Assembly: GCF_018873765.1 (NCBI RefSeq) | Contig: NC_057926.1 | Location: forward strand, 49,281,043-49,345,042 | Origin: Telopea speciosissima | Taxonomy: Eukaryota > Streptophyta > Magnoliopsida > Proteales > Proteaceae | DNA length: 64,000 bases | Direction of reading: 5' to 3' | In this document: positions 1-10,701 of the stretch, one piece after another | Layout: each line of letters begins with the position of its first letter | How positions within the stretch are numbered: the first letter of the stretch is position 1 | The notes under the pieces: model-generated | What the model was told of the DNA's origin: nothing | The model's input: only the letters and a program-made list of their open reading frames with translations | The model's database searches: none | Position numbers and translations under genes: made by a program

Positions 1-16
1 GAAGAAGAAGAAGAAC

Positions 17-80
17 CAGTAGCCATGAAAAGCAATGAAAGCACAAGAAGAGCTGAAAAAACCCGCATGCTTCGCTCCAT
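17..80 (-). CDS. Defensin exon 1 (signal peptide), gene continues left of window
   Basis: On the minus strand an ATG at 80 opens a 21-residue hydrophobic signal peptide (begins [12 protein letters not shown], ends LLFMAT) followed by a phase-1 donor (ctactg|gtt, GT at 16-15). It looks identical to exon 1 of the defensin at 15722. The cysteine-rich exon 2 must lie to the left of position 1 and cannot be seen, so I cannot say whether this paralogue is intact. The promoter copy is retained as well: a TATA-like tatttaaa on the minus strand near 127-134 and a G-box at 216-221. Plant defensins are secreted antimicrobial peptides; this copy would be divergently transcribed from the one at 15722. Confidence 0.8.
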
Positions 81-432
81 TGATAGCTTCTTCTGATACA
101 CAAGAGACGAAGACAGCAATCCTGTGTTTAAATAGGCGTTTTTCCAAGATGTTACCACACTAAAACATTCTTGATTTACCACAGTAATTTCTTAAACTAT
201 TCAGGGCTTCACCTTCACGTGTCTTCGGTCTTCGCATAGAAATTTGGGAAAGAACCAATATTTGGTTGAAAAAAAATAATTTGAAAATGGAAAATTTTTT
301 GACTTGTGCGGTGTGCACCGTCATCCACGCCTCCACCAGTTCGGATTTCCTGAGATGGGATATATTCTTATAGTACAAGTAAGGATGCGTTTGGTTGTGA
401 CCTAGAGAGAAACCAGTTCATCTGGGTTTTGG

Positions 433-632
433 TGGCTCGTGATCATCTACGGTGCTCTGTCCGTAGCGGTCATATCGGCCAGACACATTGCCTTGTGCAA
501 TGTCTGTCTCACCCTTGTCCGAACACCTTGCCCAAGCAGAGGTAAGGCGAACATTAGGCGTAATGATGTGTTTGACCTCTATGGCCGCTACAGACAACGT
601 ACCATAGAGGATCTGAATTAGGATTTTGGTAG
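433..632. mobile_element. Fold-back MITE, left-arm copy
   Basis: About 200 bp whose two halves are imperfect reverse complements (for example ctgtccgtagcggtcat near the left end and atggccgctacagacaac near the right). Because it is palindromic, spurious 60-codon reading frames with related translations open on both strands. The counterpart is at about 15184-15385, so insertion came before the inverted duplication. I see no transposase, so it is non-autonomous; the superfamily is not assigned. Confidence 0.7.
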
Positions 633-1199
633 GTTAGTAAGATACATGAAGTCAACTCATTACATATACATAAATTACATTGATGGGTATGGAAGAAAAA
701 AAAATATTAATTAAGAATTTTAGTGAGTTCCCAGAAGAGACCATTTTTTTTTGGGTGAAGGTCTTATGCAAAATATAGAAAAAGAAATGAAGAGGAAGGG
801 CACCTAAAACGTAGGTCTTTCATCAGGGGACAAGAATCAAGATTACAGGTACCTACTAAAGAAATCTGTATACATGTGGGTTTTTTTTAATTTTTCCTGA
901 CATGTGATGATGAGGATGTGATACGATGGATTTGTGTGTGTGTGCATGTGCTTGTGCGTGCAAGGCTAATGAGGGCACACGGCGCATTCAATGATGGTGG
1001 AATTTTTTATTTCACAAGGGTAGGGTGATCATTTCACTCTTCTTGTGTCTAGGTATAGTTGCGATAGCCTGACTGCCTTCTTTTTTCCTTTATATTTATT
1101 ATCTCTTCAATTAATAAATATTTGAAGGAAAGGATGGATGCATAATGCTGCTAATTTAGGGAGATGATAAGCTTATTTCTGTCAAGGAAAATAATAACC

Positions 1200-1532
1200 C
1201 TATTTTTTAGAATATGAATTTCTAACAACGGTTACACAAAAACTGTCATCCAAACAGGTTTTTTACGACAGTAATTCATAGAATACCGTCTAAAAACACC
1301 TTTATTACGATGATATATAAACAACAGTCACCTAATATATGGATTTATAGTCATGGTTATGAACTGTCATAAAAAATGAGTTTTCCCTTATGGAAACATT
1401 AATCGTCGGCAAAAATAGATTCTGCTAGATGGGAACACTTTTTCCCCAACGTCACATTAACTGACAGAATGGATACAGTTGAAACTACCGCCATCGTGAT
1501 ATTTAATGACGAAAATTGGATTTCTTGTAGTG
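1200..1532 (-). mobile_element. CACTA-like transposon end (left-arm copy)
   Basis: TTTCTTGTAGTG at 1521-1532 is the reverse complement of CACTACAAGAAA, the usual terminus of plant En/Spm (CACTA) elements. It is followed, toward lower coordinates, by short repeated motifs (variants of atcgtaataaa, ccgttgtt, gacgattaatg) like the subterminal repeats of that superfamily. No second terminus and no transposase are visible in the arm, so this is an end fragment. The extent is approximate. Confidence 0.45.
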
Positions 1533-1723
1533 ATGGTAGGACGATGTGGAAAATCTAGCTATTGCATGTCTAGGGAATGATATGGATCAGATTGACCACA
1601 TGCCAAATTTCACAACCAAATTCAATTATATGATGTTCTCCCATGTATGTTAATGCACGCGTGCTCTTGGTATTCCAAAATTTTGGAATGTTTTATTTTA
1701 CCACATGGCAAATTCCATTCAAT

Positions 1724-2312
1724 ATGAAGGGCGTGATTGGTTGCAAGGGAAATGGGAAAGGGAAGTGAAAGGATGGGAAGGGAAGGGAAGGGAAGGGAAT
1801 TTTTTTTCCCTTTTAAGTCGTTTGGTTGCAAAGGAAGCCAAGTGAAATTAATTTTGCTAAGTCGTTTGGTTGTCTGTGAAATTGATGTAAAATCAATGTA
1901 AATTTTTTAAAAATTTGTAATCCAACCCACTTTACTAACTTTCACTTATTAAGGCTCTTTCTTAATAATTTATGGAAAAGGAACGCTAATCGGTGCTGCA
2001 GCGCAGTGTGTACCTGCGGCACCTGCACCTAGGCATTGCCGTGCAAAATGGCCAGTGCACCCCCTGGAAAGGCAGAAAGGACCAGGGGTGCACCGGTCAT
2101 TTCAAACTTTTGTAATATATAACAAAATTTTAATGAATTTAAAAACACATCAGATCCACCCCATTGAGACCCATAACATTTACTAACAAATGTGCATGGG
2201 CAATTAGAGAGCCTCTAAATTCTAACAATTTGGATGGTTAGGAGAGGGTATCGCACATCAATGGGGGGGATATTATTGGACATTCATAAATAAATGGGTA
2301 GACATTTATAGT
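1724..2312. other. Intergenic, MITE/hAT-like remnants
   Basis: No gene seen. 1733-1890 has repeated tttggttgcaa-type motifs and a ggaag-rich stretch, as found at ends of hAT-like MITEs. About 1978-2105 resembles the small element at 22260-22424 (ggaacgcta start; accaggggtgc near the end), so it is probably a diverged copy of that MITE family. Confidence 0.4.
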
Positions 2313-4125
2313 TGATAAGGCATAAATCACCCCACCAATCAGAAGTTGACACATGGCCGAGTCGAGGACAGTCTAGGAACCGAACCGAGCCATGCGGTGC
2401 CGGGCCGAGCCGATCACCACCAAATTTGATACTCCGCGAGAACTCAACCGAGCAATAAGTGCACGGCACGATGACAGGTCAATGCTGACCCAAAGATCTC
2501 CCTATCACGGCCGAGCGGCACACCCACCGGCACCATGGTCCAAGCCTACACAAGTCGGCCACGATTGGAGCACCATAGTGCGGCCGAGCACGCAACACAT
2601 CACCCAAGTCAGCCTTAAACCCCTGGTCGAGCATACACATGACGGCCTAGGCCGAGGTGACTGCCGAGATCGACCTCCCATGCTGACCTCCTGGCCGAGC
2701 CCTCCACCAAGGTCATCATAACGGTCCGCGGGGAATCGCGGAGCCACGTCAGCACATCCCGAGAATCACGGGATAAGGATCGAGCCACAATCCCAACGCG
2801 ATACAGAATCACGCCAAGTATGGACTCTTACCTTAACAAGAGTCTGACCCCGAAAATGACTCTCCACACTACTTTACGCGATAAAGCCTTCCAAAAGAAG
2901 GACTCCTACCATACTGGGACTCTCCCAACTGCCTCACCTCATCCTCACTCTATAAATACCCAGGTATGGAGCACCATTCCTCATCTCACTTTCACTAGCT
3001 ATTACGCTGTCGCATTGGAGACCTGACTTGAGCATTGGAGATTCTTAGGCCGGAGCCACACCGACTCCCTTGCGCTTACTCGGTTTTTTGCAGGCTCATC
3101 CGTGGGTGAATCGGGCACCGGAGGTTTTCACACGCAACAGATTTGACTTCGTCTGTGGGAACGATGTCAACAAGCCATCGTCGTTTCTACCAACTTCAAG
3201 AGCAGCAACCATGGTGCACACGAGATCAGGGCAACATGGCTCGACTTCCCGTGGAGATGAGCTACAGCCCGTTGCACAGGCCAGGCGATCACCGCCCCCT
3301 GAAGCTTCGCGATAAGGCGCGACCGAAAGACCCCCTCGGGTAGGGGGTGCGCAGCCCAGCACGGGAGCTGCGGCCAATCCAATTCCCCCGCCAGAGGGTG
3401 GGAATGGTGGAAGTGTGCTCAACACAGCAGCGGCTGACCGGGCACAGGTCGAGCCAAACTTGAATGGGCTGAGCCTACCACCGTCGCTGCCCTTACCGGA
3501 GAATCTGGACCCCGACGTCCCAACAGATAATCTGCAAGTTATGGACTTGCAGCTGCAAATGCTCCACACCAACGAGATACTGCGTAATTTCATGACCCAG
3601 ATGGCCCGGGGTGGGCTGATGGGTCAACCACTGGTTGCGCCCCCTCCAGCCCCGGTGCGCGTAGAGGAAAGCTTGCAGTAAAATGGTGGCCGGCATCGGG
3701 TCAAGCCGAGCCGGGCTGCGTCATCATACCCGTCTCGTCAGAAGACTCCTCCACGCCCTAGCAGGGGGGCTCGACGGGATGAGCAAGAGCATCACCGGAG
3801 CCCGGGGGCAGGACGAGAAATCAAACCAGTGGCATCGATAGCAAGAAGGTCGGCATTTTTCGATCGGCTCGGAGAAGACGGGCAACTGAGGGGAAACCGA
3901 GAACAAGGGAACAAGCCGAGTGGAAGACGTGTTGCGAGGCAAGGAGAAGGATCTCGCCATAGCCCCCGGCATCGAAGCCCGCCTCCCCGAGAAGAGCAAC
4001 AGAGGAGCCCCCGTGGGTCCAATTTCCAGGTGGAAAGAAGAATAATGAGGGACGTTGCTGATTGAGCCGACCAGAACGGCCAACCATAACGGGACGGCCG
4101 AGCAAACCGAGTATAATTTGCTTAC
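2313..4125 (+). mobile_element. Truncated Gypsy LTR retrotransposon (LTR + gag remnant)
   Basis: A sharply GC-rich block in AT-rich surroundings. The presumed 5' LTR runs from about 2313 (tgataaggcataaatc) to about 3140, with repeated ggccgag motifs and a TATA box (tataaata, 2951-2958). It is followed by tcgtctgtgggaac, the leader typical of TAT-type Gypsy elements, and then a gag reading frame. There is no protease, reverse transcriptase, integrase or 3' LTR. The block stops near 4110 and abuts a run of 14 A at 4126-4139. LTR borders are inferred from TG/CA ends and not from a second LTR, so they are approximate. Confidence 0.65.
3211..4065 (+). pseudogene. Gypsy gag N-terminal region, two in-frame stops
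   Basis: One continuous reading frame starts at ATG 3211 (MVHTRSGQHGS) and carries TAA stops at 3313-3315 and 3679-3681 before a final TGA at 4063-4065. The translation is proline- and arginine-rich (PPPREEQQRSPRG near the end) with an amphipathic middle part (QLQMLHTNEILRNFM), like the disordered N-terminus of plant Gypsy gag proteins; the conserved capsid core is absent. The position immediately downstream of an LTR-like block and its leader supports gag. The stops and missing pol mark it as dead. Confidence 0.6.
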
Positions 4126-4380
4126 AAAAAAAAAAAAAAACAAATCCAAAAATGGCCACAAACACGACCAGCCTCAATGGCATGTCTATATCAGATTGCA
4201 ATATCAAGTTCCTAATTGAAGTTTTCCAACTACATTGTGAGCACTATATACAAGGCAAGGAATAGAAACTAGGATCAAATACCATATCCAAAGACCAAAA
4301 TTATACTCCACAGGAAACACCAATGAAACTCAACGAGTGAGCCAAACATCATAAATCCAAAGTGCAAACAGTTCTATACT

Positions 4381-4428
4381 TAGCTAACAATGTTGTATCT
4401 TATGTAGCTAACAATGTTGTATCTTATG
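4381..4428. repeat. 24-bp tandem duplication
   Basis: tagctaacaatgttgtatct plus four bases is present twice head to tail without change. It sits at the 3' end of the DUF1218-like fragment. Confidence 0.85.
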
Positions 4429-4606
4429 CTAACTCAACTGTAGGTTCCCAACCCCACACCAATGTCTTTGCCAAAGTCAGATCTGAATCCATCCTTAGCC
4501 TTAGAGTAACAAACATGAAGAGTTCCTTGAATATGCCAGTGAACACAATGAAGGCAGCCCCTACTCCAAAGACTCCTTTCCTTAAGATCTCGCAAGAAGA
4601 AGGCTT
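4424..4606 (-). pseudogene. DUF1218-like (MWL-type membrane protein) fragment
   Basis: On the minus strand a short frame reads CEILRKGVFGVGAAF followed by a hydrophobic stretch, close to the cysteine- and RKGVFAAGAAF-type motif preceding a membrane segment in plant DUF1218 proteins (the MODIFYING WALL LIGNIN group). Only this one segment, about 55 residues, is present; after it the frame leaves the family and stops. Upstream lies a poly-T tract and no further family sequence. I read it as an isolated exon remnant. The assignment rests on recall of the family motif and should be treated as tentative. Confidence 0.4.
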
Positions 4607-4609
4607 TTT

Positions 4610-5340
4610 TTTTTTTTTGATGAGACGCAAGGAGGTTGGTCCCAAAAAACTGTCTTGTATATGGTATGGTAGGCAGTCTTCACAAAACCCGCAAGCAAGC
4701 AAATCTCCGCGATAAAAAATGCCAACCTGCGATGGACAAATCAACATTATATTTAATGGTTGGAGCAAAGAAGGAGAATATTACTAATGTCATGGAATGG
4801 AAAATTAAAGCATTAGGCAGATATAGATCAAAGAGAGTTCAATTTCAAAATTTATCCACCATTAATAAGTGCCAACATCCTAAATTTCATCAAGCAAATC
4901 CAAGTATGCTGCAAGGGAACCTTTTCCCAAAAATAACAGAGTACAAACCCCCCCTAATAAATAAATAAATAAATGGCAATCAATCAATAGAATAATCAGT
5001 TGAGTCCAATAAATAACAGCAAATCCAAGTATGCTACAAGAGGCATTGATGTTAGATTTGGGATTTGAATCAAGAAAGGAATACTAACATCCATGGCTAC
5101 AAAGGTTTATTTTGGCAACATTACATATTATTGCATATCCTACCAACTCCAATTGTAATCTATCTGCAGTCAAATCCACCACTGTGATGATGCTCAAGCT
5201 TGGGTTGAATGGAGTAGAAGGGGGAGGGAATAATAACATAGTCAAAACATAGCCCCATCTGATGTTTATATACTCTAAAAACAGACTCTTCCCTATCTCG
5301 ACTTCCCCTCCATGGCTCCTCCCACACCCTTGGAAGTTGG
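4610..5340. other. Intergenic, nothing recognised
   Basis: AT-rich sequence with short open frames in several phases but no family motif. There are A-rich runs (4965-4975 aataaataaat) and a pyrimidine-rich stretch. No RNA gene is seen. Confidence 0.4.
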
Positions 5341-5344
5341 AAGA

Positions 5345-6069
5345 TTAAAAATGGAAACTGTTAAGTAATATGTGAATTTCAAATCGAAATCACATGCGAC
5401 CAACACATTTTGGGTGGGATTTTGCTTACGACCACGAAACCTAGCTTCATACTCAGGACTTGCACTAGCCGGGATATGTGTGCCATCTATGGCACCTATG
5501 CAGTCCTAAAAGAGATATGTTCCATTGATTAGTAAAAATAAATTAATATATGCTTAAATGTTTATTGTATTCAAATTTTGTACCTGAAAATATGGCATCC
5601 ATCTAAGATTATCCTGAATTTTTTGCGGGATTTCAACAATAGGATCCTTGATGAACACTTTTTACATGTCTAAGATAACATTTAGAACCTTATGGAAGTA
5701 ACGACACACGGTCTCTCCAGATCTTTGGTTTAGGAAAATTGTGTGTAGGAAGCTTAATACTTGTTCTTCAACAGTACAATGAATGGTGTCATGAAGACCA
5801 CCCGATTCTCTAGAAATATTGACAAATCGTTGAAAGCAATCTACAGTCATCCTAGTCATGTGTTTGCAGTCCTCATCTGACTCCAGTAAACGACTCACAA
5901 AACCACGATGAGTATAATAAGTATTCCTATAGATTGACTTGTCCACATATTTTGAGTAGTATTCCACGGCATTGCATACCACAGCTGCTGATGTTGCTAC
6001 TGAGGTTGCAATGTCAATAATAAGCTCCTCCTTTGAGTCACCATCTCCTTCTACATGTGAGTCCTCCAT
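5345..6069 (-). pseudogene. PIF/Harbinger transposase, truncated
   Basis: Minus strand. Exon 1 (5584-6069) encodes the N-terminal part (HRGFVSRLLESDEDC, then DCFQRFVNI and VEEQVLSFLHTI), which resembles the region before the catalytic domain of ALP1/HARBI1-like transposases. An in-frame TAA lies at 5662-5664. A clean gt...ag intron (5506-5583) leads to exon 2, which opens with DCIGAIDGTHIP, the segment containing the first catalytic Asp of the DDE domain, and continues FRGRKQNPTQNVLVACDFD. Homology then ends near 5345, so the remaining catalytic residues are missing. An internal stop plus loss of the C-terminal half mean it cannot encode a working transposase. The partner Myb/SANT protein of Harbinger elements is not seen nearby. 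Confidence 0.82.
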
Positions 6070-6534
6070 GGAAACTATTCAACCTAATGTCTACCATAGT
6101 AAAAAAAAAAAAGCAAAACTACACCATTGTCTCACATCTACTTTGGCAAAAATAAAAAAAAGAAGACAATCCAACATCCACATCACTCTCTCCCACCTTA
6201 GTTGTCAATGAACAAAGATAACAAAAAGGGTCCCTTGAGGTACTGCATCAGAAGGCCCAAAATGGAACCAACAATCCAATACAAAATAGCAAATCCAGCA
6301 ATAGAAAAATCAAATAGCAGCATTTACACAACAACACAGATGAAAGTGTGAAGCCACAAGCACTTTAAGAATTTTCAGTATAAAGTTCCTGGGCATTCAT
6401 CAGTCATATGTTCCCACATTTTATAATGCATTAAACAAAGAAATATAAAATCAAATCTCATGACTCACATCATTCATTGTCACAGCATTTGAACTAAGTT
6501 CAAATAAGCAACCAAAACCGGTTGGAACTGCTGA
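6070..6534. other. Intergenic, nothing recognised
   Basis: AT-rich, with A-rich tracts near 6100 and 6155. No coding or RNA feature is supported. Confidence 0.4.
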
Positions 6535-7026
6535 TTGCATCCAAAAGTAACAAGTTGTAACATTATTCTTCCAACAATAGAGGACTTCTCCACTTGGTAT
6601 GACCCCAGCTGGCAGATATACTTGCATTTGGTGGAATGCCTTGGAGAGTTATTGATGGTTATAAGACATCTTGATAAGTTCAAGATATTCAAGTTGGATT
6701 CAAAGGGTCGGTGCTGGATTAAGGTGAAGGACTTGGGTGATCAAATGCTATTTCTTAGCATTACAAGTACTTTCTTTCTCTCATCATTTGATTACATTGG
6801 ATTTAAAGGAAACTCTATATATTTCTACGACTTTGAAACAACACCTGAATGTTACCGGAAAGAAAAAAGTGCAGTTGGAAATTTCCCTAAAAGAAAAAAA
6901 GGAATGCCAGCTTGTTACGCTTTGTATGAGTTTCACTTACAAGATGACAACATTGAAGGTTTTGTCATAGATTATCTGCTTTCCTTTTATTCTCTTCCCT
7001 TCTGGTTCACACCAATTTCTTGGTAG
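6535..7026 (+). pseudogene. DUF295 (KIB1-4 beta-propeller) F-box-protein fragment
   Basis: A 163-codon open frame whose middle matches the conserved DUF295 core of plant F-box proteins: a GELLMVIRHL strand, FKIFKLD, a WIKVKDLGDQMLF block and FKGNSIYFYDFE (the usual form is close to LGD-ALFLG...GNCIYF-D). The frame is preceded directly by a TGA (6532-6534) and has no ATG before the conserved part. No F-box motif (LP-x-D/E-L) precedes it, and the tail after about residue 105 is unrelated. It is therefore the C-terminal third of an F-box/DUF295 gene left as a fragment. It lies tail-to-tail with the ABCC fragment about 80 bp away. Confidence 0.65.
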
Positions 7027-7108
7027 AAAGGGAGGGGTTTTGTGGGGGTGGTGGTTAAGATGGGATATCTGATCGATTTATGTCTTTAACCTTATCATAT
7101 GATTAACA

Positions 7109-7885
7109 TTATGGGATTGTTTCTTTCACAGCGACTGTCCTAAGAAAGGCATAGACTCCTATAATTACCATCTCTTTCGTATAAACTTTAGCCAAGGCTC
7201 GTATAACCAAGTTGTGAGTATTTGTTACACTCTTATCTCTCCTAAGAAAATCCCATGCGTTATAAAAATTTTGGTATGCTAAGAGGGCTTCATCTTCAGA
7301 TGTTGAATCTGGGACAGCATCAAGGTTTAATGGTTTTGAGTAACCTAAGCGCAGTAAAGGGTGAAGCCAAGAAAACATCCAATGACTAATGAAACTGGCT
7401 CGGCATGATTCTGTCCGATATGTATCACACTTTTCAATAAGCGGTTCAGATAAACTCTGGTCTGGGCTGTTCTGAGACGCAGTCTGACTGAAGTGTATGA
7501 AAGCACAAACAAGAAGCATTAGCTTGGCAGGCCATGACACAATGTCTAAGGTACAAATTGTTTGCATTTTTACCAACACTTCCATATTCAGTGCAGTCCC
7601 CAGTAATGAGAAGGAGACCCACCAGACTATAACTAGAACTCTTACCCATCTGATCCTCTGAAAAATCAAGGAAACAGCCAAAGATATCCAAACCAGCCCC
7701 CTGATAAAATCAGCCACCCAACTCAAATTCCTAGATTCATCATTTCTATCCAATACATTCCACGCACCAGAAATAATATATGCAGAACTAATGACAGCAC
7801 AGTAGACTGAAACAGCTACAAAAAATAAAGATTTTCCAATTCCAAGTGTAAAATCACAAAACATTTGCATGTGATTAAAATCCAT
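7109..7885 (-). pseudogene. ABC transporter C family (MRP-type) N-terminal exon only
   Basis: From ATG 7885 on the minus strand, 258 codons encode the TMD0-like part of a plant ABCC/MRP transporter: several membrane segments (about residues 12-40, 56-75, 80-105, 112-133), the family linker SLSEPLIEK, then FSWLHPLLRLGYSKPLNLDAV and a cytosolic stretch leading to the first helix of TMD1 (YAFLRTVAV). A splice donor-like gtgaaag follows codon TVA at 7130, after which the frame stops at 7109. No TMD1, Walker A/B or ABC signature can be found between here and the left edge. The upstream side (ctctctctct...ttag before the ATG) could be a 3' splice site, so part of TMD0 may lie in an earlier exon. 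Resembles ABCC6/8-type proteins. Either a stranded exon or a gene with a huge intron; I favour a fragment. Confidence 0.7.
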
Positions 7886-10440
7886 TAAAACTATTTACTA
7901 ACTTAAAAAGTAAGAGAGAGAGAGAGTATTACAGAAGTGGCACATAGTGAATACTGCAGATTGGGTCATTAATTGGTCCTTAGGGACCCTTTGCCTCTGG
8001 CATTTCATTAGATTCTCTTTTCACAATCAGATAGCTTTTCTGGGTTTTTCTTTCCTCTGAGTTTCTGGCTTTCTGAAGTAACAAAGAAGCCTTTGGAAAT
8101 GCCTTCTCCAACCACAGCTACTATTCCGCAGCTCACTACTACTTACCTTTCTTGTTTTAGGAGATAAGATCTTAACTCCTATATGGAGAATTTCCTGATG
8201 ATTCTCCTTTATCCCCCAACCCAACTGGACTCTCTCTCTCTCTCTGTCCTTAGTTCCAGCCCAGTTTTGAGGCTTAACACTAGGGTCTTCTTAGGGTCTC
8301 TGTCCCTCTTAAAGGTGTCTAAATAAGGCCATTCTAGACCTTCGTGTACCACTCACCCATAGCAACTGCTGAATGCATCCTCAGTCTCCCTTACAGCAAC
8401 TGCTGATTGCATCTTATGTAAACTTTGCCGAAGGTAGAAATGGATCTTGTAGAGATTCCGTATGATAAGTAGGTTCCCTGTCATCTGCGTAACTACAGGT
8501 CATATTCTGGTGTTGTACCTTGGATTTGAAGTGAGGCTAATTCACAAGTCACAACTATGCAACTATGAAGATGGCCCACAATAGGATCACTCACACTTAC
8601 AACAATCATTGTACTCAGTTTCAGCAACAGGGACAACATTAGAACCACCTAAACAGTAGGTGAATAAGCTCTTTCACACCCGACTATATATATATATATA
8701 TATATCCCTAAGACTAAGGACTGTCCACAACATAAACAAAACCGTCAACCTTAGACCTATCAGCAGGAGATGAGACAACTTAGCACTTAGAGTGCTTGGA
8801 TGGAACTGATGTTCCAGTCTAGAGTTCCTGTGATTGGAACAACTCTTCAAAATTTCAGCCAAAATAAATGGTAAGGAAGAAATTCTACCCTATACACCTT
8901 TATAAACAAACAATTATTGGTTGAATCGCTGTGAAAGAAAAAAAAAAAATACCGCATGTAAAATTCCAACGAATCACTAAAATCAGAAACAGCGCTGCAA
9001 GTCAAACCACCCCTGCCCTCCCCAAAGAACAAAGAATAGCAGAAACCCAAATAAGAGAGCCTTTACAATAACTAAACACCCCTCCCAAGTCCAAGCAAGA
9101 CAAAATTCCAAATGGCTCATCCAAACAGAGATTGATACGGTACGTGTTTAATATGATTGCACTGTAATACGGGCATATATTCATTATGCAACAGACATGT
9201 ACTCCTAACAAACACAATAATATGTAACTGAAAATTTGATTAGTTTGAGAAAAATGGAGGAACAAAGATAAAGATCAATTCTAATAATTTCAGTGTGCAC
9301 AAGACACTCCAATCTTTCCTTACCATTACCAGCTAAAATCCCGAAAACCATAACCATTAGTAGAGAAATAAAACAGCCAGCTACAAAGAATAAATAGGAA
9401 ATGCTAACAGATTGTTGACCCACCCTAATTCCTTTATGAAGGTTCCAGGTGTTGCGTCAGGAAATCTGATTTTGGGTTTATCACCAGATTTTAACTTTTA
9501 TCAGTAATTGGCACAAAACTTCTACACTCAGGGTAGGAAGACATGGAGATAGGAGGCCACTTTTTCTTAATCATTATGTATGTGTAAAGTTTTTAAATTA
9601 TGAATCATCAACCTTGACTAGGAAAGGGTCATTGCAAAGATGGTAACATTTTACTTGCAACTCTGTTCTACTGATCGACCCTCCTTTCTCATAGAAGGGC
9701 AGTCCACATCTAGAGTCTCCTACGGCACCATTTTGGATGATGTTATCTCTTCAAGGAGCCGGTGACTTCTCATCTCTCCAAGCCAGCGGGACAGCATCGA
9801 CCCCCTGTATTTTGTTTCTTACAAGCTAACATCTCAGGGAAACAAAGGAAACCATATGCATTGAGGTGCTCCAAGTATTCACTGGTCTAATAGAGTTATA
9901 TGATAGCACCTCATCTCAATTTTAAGATTCAAGAAGCAAATAAAGCATCTCTGTAAGGATGGAAAGCTCAGATAATTTATAGAGAAGAGAGAGAGAGAGA
10001 CACAGTCACACACACACACAGAAAACTTACAGAGTAGATAGATTCTCGCTGGCCGAATTGAACGGAGATGGTGAATCTGCTACTGCAATTACCGACTGCC
10101 ACAGGGGGTATTCAGGTATTGTGAGGTCGCACTTCGCAGGTCGCAGAATCGCCGAGGAACGGAGACAGAGAAGAAGGGGGCAAGGGTTTGGGGATTTTTT
10201 TCAATGAAGCAGTACCTGGATGCAAGATCTACCGAAGACTTGAATCGAAGGCCCCGTCCTAGCTTCGGAGCTTGCTCGAGCTTCAAAACCTTCTCAGAGA
10301 GACTGAACCAGCACCAGTAGACGTTAGGGCTTTTCAGCAGAGATTCTCCAACCCTTTCGATCGATGAAACAACGCACAAAGCAAGCTCGAACTCGATTTC
10401 TCGGGTTTTGAATTTACTTGCGTTTTTTGTCCGAAAATAA
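7886..10440. other. Non-coding stretch with microsatellites
   Basis: No convincing gene. Simple repeats: (ga)n near 7914-7925, (tc)n near 8230-8244, (ta)n at about 8684-8704, (ga)n/(ca)n at 9988-10020. A minus-strand hydrophobic frame at about 9323-9420 ends in a donor-like gtaagg and could be an additional TMD0 exon of the ABCC fragment. A minus-strand frame ending near 10089, followed by ctctgtaagttt, could be a 5' leader exon. Both are unproven. Confidence 0.35.
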
Positions 10441-10630
10441 AAAGGGTTTTTTACAATTATCATCCCAAAATCTTTCATTTTTAATATTACCTCGTCTCCC
10501 AAAACTTTGAAACAACTGAAACACCATTACAGACCCGTAACAGAGTGGATTAGTCGTGAGAGTGTGTATTTGTCATGGATTCTTTAAGACCAAAATGCCC
10601 TTTTGGAGTGGTAATTATAAAAAACTCTCA
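10441..10630. mobile_element. MITE with ttttttacaatta(c/t)catcc ends
   Basis: About 190 bp between the inverted termini ttttttacaattatcatccc and tggtaattataaaaaac. A second copy in the opposite orientation is at about 12331-12546. No transposase is encoded. Confidence 0.65.
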
Positions 10631-10669
10631 CTCACCGTCCCCGTCTCTTCCTTCTCCTTTAACTTCTCC

Positions 10670-10701
10670 TTCTTCTTCTTCTTCTTCTTCTTCTTCTTCT
10701 T
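10670..10701 (+). repeat. (TTC)n microsatellite
   Basis: Uninterrupted cttcttctt run of about ten units inside the inverted repeat copy; the other copy has an interrupted equivalent near 12165-12310. Confidence 0.9.

Larger units (their letters stand above)
1..1723 (-). repeat. Left arm of large inverted repeat (defensin promoter + exon 1)
   Basis: Read on the minus strand, this stretch matches 14080-15801 almost base for base (position x pairs with 15802-x). Anchors checked across the arm: the defensin start codon (80 against 15722), a CACGTG box (216-221 against 15581-15586), a fold-back element, and a CACTA-like terminus (1521-1532 against 14270-14281). Similarity ends at about 1723, just after the motif aattccattcaa, and continues past the left window edge. 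It is therefore an inverted segmental duplication carrying a gene start, not a transposon terminal repeat. Confidence 0.93.

Noticed and set aside
160-378. 72-codon minus-strand frame similar to one at 15427-15642
   Set aside because: It is conserved only because both are the duplicated defensin promoter; it contains the G-box and lies upstream of the TATA box.
439-621. 60-codon open frame, with a similar one at 15184-15366
   Set aside because: Both lie in copies of one palindromic MITE; equivalent frames open on the opposite strand as well, and differences between copies show no sign of protein conservation.
2392-3026. Several open frames on both strands in GC-rich DNA
   Set aside because: They fall in the presumed LTR of a Gypsy element; long frames are expected from high GC content.
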